From Paraglomus occultum (lineage: Eukaryota; Glomeromycota; Glomeromycetes; Paraglomerales; Paraglomeraceae), in NCBI GenBank assembly GCA_910592205.1, contig CAJVPJ010000480.1, positions 1-23,971 on the forward strand: a stretch of DNA of 23,971 bases, in the 5' to 3' direction. How positions within the stretch are numbered: position 1 is the stretch's first letter; each line of letters begins with the position of its first letter. This document shows, one piece after another, positions 21,307-23,971 of the stretch. Position numbers and translations under genes: made by a program. A model generated the notes under the pieces. That model had not been told where the DNA came from. It did not search any database and was given only the letters and a program-made list of their open reading frames with translations.

Positions 21307-21865
21307 AAACATCGCCTGGCACATCGTTGCGAAAGAAATGTTTTGAGTTACTGAATGCGTTAGCGATAGTTCTGTTTGTACGGTACGAGAATGCAAATAC
21401 AATTGTAAGTAAACATATCATTGTGAATATGCTTTAGTTACTAAAAACGTTAATGAATTTTCTACTGTGAGAAAATTGAAAGATGAGAATATTAAATGCT
21501 ATTGTGAAAGAATGCTTTGAGCTACAGAAGACGTTAGCGATTATCTTTTGTTCGTAGGTGAGTAAACATCGCCTGACATATCATGGTGAAAGAATGTTTT
21601 GAGTTACCGAATACGTTAGCGAATAGTCATTCTATTGGTGCAGGATACAAATACAATAAGTAAACATCGATTGACATATCATTGTGAATATGCTTGACTT
21701 GCTAAAACGTTAGTGATGGTAACACTTCCATTGTGAAAAACGAGAGTATTCAAATGGCGTAATGAATGTGGCTCAGCATAAATACAGAATACGTTAGCTG
21801 TATTCCTTCGATTGGTACAGAATGCAAATACAATAATGAGTAAACAATGATCAACATATTGTAAC
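21307..21865. repeat. Degenerate tandem-repeat field
   Basis: Diverged units share the order TAAACATCGCCTGACATATC, GTGAAAGAATGTTTTGAGTT, ACGTTAGCGA and GCAAATACAAT. Unit starts (AAAC) fall at about 21307, 21411, 21564, 21662 and 21842. A longer period of about 257-278 bp (21307 to 21564 to 21842) alternates GAAAGAATG-type and GAATATGCTT-type halves, like a higher-order satellite of two monomers. It has no coding frame. The borders are approximate. Confidence 0.6.
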
Positions 21866-22013
21866 CATCTGGTTTAAGCTTAAAGTGGTGTGCAACACAT
21901 ATTTACCAGCCAACTTGTCAACCAAATTTGGGCTAAAAAATGCGGATGGATCGTGTGAAATTAACAGATCTGCAGTTGGGGATTTAGTAATAGCTTACTA
22001 CATAGATCTGATT
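21840..22013 (+). pseudogene. Coding-like orphan fragment, unknown family
   Basis: A 58-codon open stretch without ATG lies between TGA stops at 21837 and 22014. It includes KVVCNTYLPANLSTKFGLKN and RSAVGDLVIAYYIDLI, which look more protein-like than the surroundings. The terminal TGA could again be a decayed CGA, but after it no clear continuation is seen. It might be an exon of an unseen gene or a relic. Confidence 0.2.
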
Positions 22014-22222
22014 TGAGCGATAAACAGAATGATAGGACAACAGTGTATGCCAATTATTATTTGTTTGATGAGTTACCAAACAAGTTTGCGCTAACATTAC
22101 AATTAATGATTATTCTATGTCAGCTTACGAGTCGATGTGTAAAATTAGTCAATATTATACTATTTATGATTTGCCGAACTCTTCAATTACCTTCACTGAA
22201 TGAATCGTTTGTGAGTATTTGA

Positions 22223-22936
22223 AGATAATTTTGCTGTTCTTTCTAATCTCCGGCATTGGCCTAAGTTGTGCAGTTTTTGTGAGAATAAACGTCATTTTCG
22301 ATCACATGTTTTATACGATTTTCCTTATGACAGTAATACATGCGAAATAAACGTTCTAAACTTTCAATGTTTTACATAAGTGAATACGGTTTGGGATTGG
22401 ACGGAGGTTATGTTGCGATATAATTACATATGAGAGCAACAAAATGTTATGAAGTATATATATTAACTGTCACAGTCGACAGGCAATAATCTGTTACGCG
22501 TATATTATTTATCGTTCGGGTAAGATTAAGTGTAATGTAAGACGTAATACAAGTAGTAATACCACAAGTTCCTTGTGCTTGTATATATTATTTTATCTTT
22601 TATGCTAAACTTACCAACGTTAATAGCCATATAAACAACCTTCGTCCCTAACTTCAATTGAAATTGAAATTGAATATTGAATATTGAATATTGAAGTAAA
22701 AACAAACGCTTATTCGCTGCATGATGCTAACTAAATTTATACCGTCTATTACCATATTCAGAGATCTGTGTTAACTTCCGTCAAAAAAAGTATAAATACG
22801 ATTCATGTCGATCATTTGATATCGATTACGTAAGGGTGGCTTTACACTTTCGATGATAACATCCTAAAAATTGCAGAAACCTTCAAAATGAAAGCACAGC
22901 CATTTAGCTTCAAAATGATATAAATTTTATTTGCAG
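22223..22936. other. AT-rich stretch with a short tandem repeat
   Basis: No gene seen. A simple repeat at about 22656-22695 consists of three AATTGA units followed by three ATATTGA units. Minus-strand ORF 22937-23158 just beyond has biased composition and no motif, although it could belong to a decayed 3' part of the neighbouring minus-strand frame. Confidence 0.4.
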
Positions 22937-23360
22937 TTATATAAAGTAATGGCAACTTGAAAAAATCAATTTTTTATATGTTTTACTAGTAAAATCTTGC
23001 ATCGTATTTATACTTTTGGCACGGGGGTGTATATGGGAAATCGGGATATCGTTGAAATACAGAAATTTATAGGACATAGTAGGGAAAATTGTTGGATATA
23101 TCCACGGGTGGTTTATAAGACTGTAGTTTATGAATTTAAATGAGTAATTGAACATCAATATTAGTATTACTAGTTGTTCACACGGCAGCCGTTTGCGTTT
23201 AACAAGTTCAAGACAGCCAGAATTACATTGAAAATAAACGGAAATTTGGCTTTAGTGTTTATACATTAGACATAGTTGTGCAACAATTTTTGTCCTATGT
23301 TTATGGCCTCATCTGAACATACAAACATCGAAATAATGTTGTTAATCTCTCAACGGGTTA

Positions 23361-23957
23361 TTACTCGACAGAAAATATTGCATGACATCTAACTATAAGA
23401 GTTAGTCTTCTGTTTTTGGAATAACCCATTTGACTGACAAGCGATCGATATTCCACAAAAGGATTTGCACCAGTGGAACGACCTAAACTGGTATATAAGT
23501 AAATAGGAGAAAGATATTTTTTTTTTGAATATGGTACGTCATGGATACATTGAGGTATTGAAGCAAACATAAAGTATGTTCGATTATTAGGATTTGATTT
23601 GCATCCGTCGTCGCAAATTGCAATTTTTGCCGAGTTGCGTGGATTAGTAGTAAGATTATTTGAAAAGACGTTTTGCAAAGGATAAGTAGTGTCATTATTT
23701 TTGATTACCCATTTTGCAGATTGCGGGTATAATAAACGTGAACGATAAGAACAGAGAACGCATGGAAATTGAGCGTAATCCTCTTCATAAAGTAAGCGTA
23801 ATACGTTTTGTAGTTCATCGAAAGGATGCCAATATGTGGTGTTTGAAGAATCATAAGTCTGGGAAAGTGGTATTTCAGATGATGGAATGGGAGATAAAGA
23901 TGACATAAATCGATGGTCATTAATAGACCATGAATTAGTAACGTTATAAAAAAGCAT
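23361..23957 (-). CDS. Hypothetical protein, possibly mobile-element related, open to the window edge
   Basis: A 198-codon minus-strand frame with a real ATG at 23957. The frame stays open for the remaining 14 bp to the edge, so the true start may lie outside. Composition is that of a globular protein: CVLCSYRSRLLYPQSAKWVI with a CxxC near residue 66, a second Cys pair (CDDGC), then IPQCIHDVPYSKKKYLSPIY and SLGRSTGANPFVEYR. From memory this order of blocks resembles repeated ORFs of arbuscular mycorrhizal fungi, some next to Helitron/PIF1-like helicases, but I could not check this. The last residues after MGYSKN look less conserved and may follow a frameshift or read into an intron. There is no signal peptide. 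Confidence 0.5.
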   Translation of the reverse strand: MLFYNVTNSWSINDHRFMSSLSPIPSSEIPLSQTYDSSNTTYWHPFDELQNVLRLLYEEDYAQFPCVLCSYRSRLLYPQSAKWVIKNNDTTYPLQNVFSNNLTTNPRNSAKIAICDDGCKSNPNNRTYFMFASIPQCIHDVPYSKKKYLSPIYLYTSLGRSTGANPFVEYRSLVSQMGYSKNRRLTLIVRCHAIFSVE

Positions 23958-23971
23958 TTCGTTTTCTTGAA

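Overview
The window reads as nuclear DNA of an intron-rich, AT-rich fungus, most likely an early-diverging Mucoromycota lineage and perhaps an arbuscular mycorrhizal fungus (Glomeromycotina). This rests on fungal-type housekeeping proteins, many short GT-AG introns (mostly 65-160 bp), very AT-rich spacers and decayed repeats in the last quarter. No sequence search was run, so the taxon is an inference.

The first 18.5 kb carry six genes rebuilt exon by exon from conserved protein motifs and splice phase; every model closes in frame. In order: TRM7/FTSJ1 tRNA 2'-O-methyltransferase (+, 9 exons, 288 aa); SEC6/EXOC3 exocyst subunit (-, 2 exons, 743 aa), convergent with TRM7; a 2.5 kb AT-rich divergent spacer; calcineurin A (+, 13 exons, 568 aa); ribokinase (+, 6 exons, 333 aa); a DHHC palmitoyltransferase (-, 6 exons, 322 aa), convergent with ribokinase; a CCDC6-like coiled-coil protein (-, 9 exons, 446 aa). 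They do not form a pathway. Exocyst, calcineurin and the palmitoyltransferase all touch polarised secretion and signalling, but neighbours this mixed are normal in a fungal genome.

From about 18.5 kb to the end the sequence is accessory in character. It holds a 185 bp pogo/Tigger-type MITE with TA target duplication, a protein-coding relic broken by stops that all fit C-to-T decay, two 27-bp direct repeats upstream of a TATA box, a degenerate tandem-repeat field, and a 198-codon minus-strand ORF that stays open to the right edge.

I found no CRISPR array, tRNA, rRNA or defence island. The most notable observations are a 12-nt microexon carrying the catalytic cysteine of the DHHC enzyme, in-frame tandem splice acceptors in three genes, an 11-nt element occurring three times in possible promoter positions, and the relic and repeat cluster at 19.4-20.5 kb. 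I do not see convincing evidence of a wholly new system.
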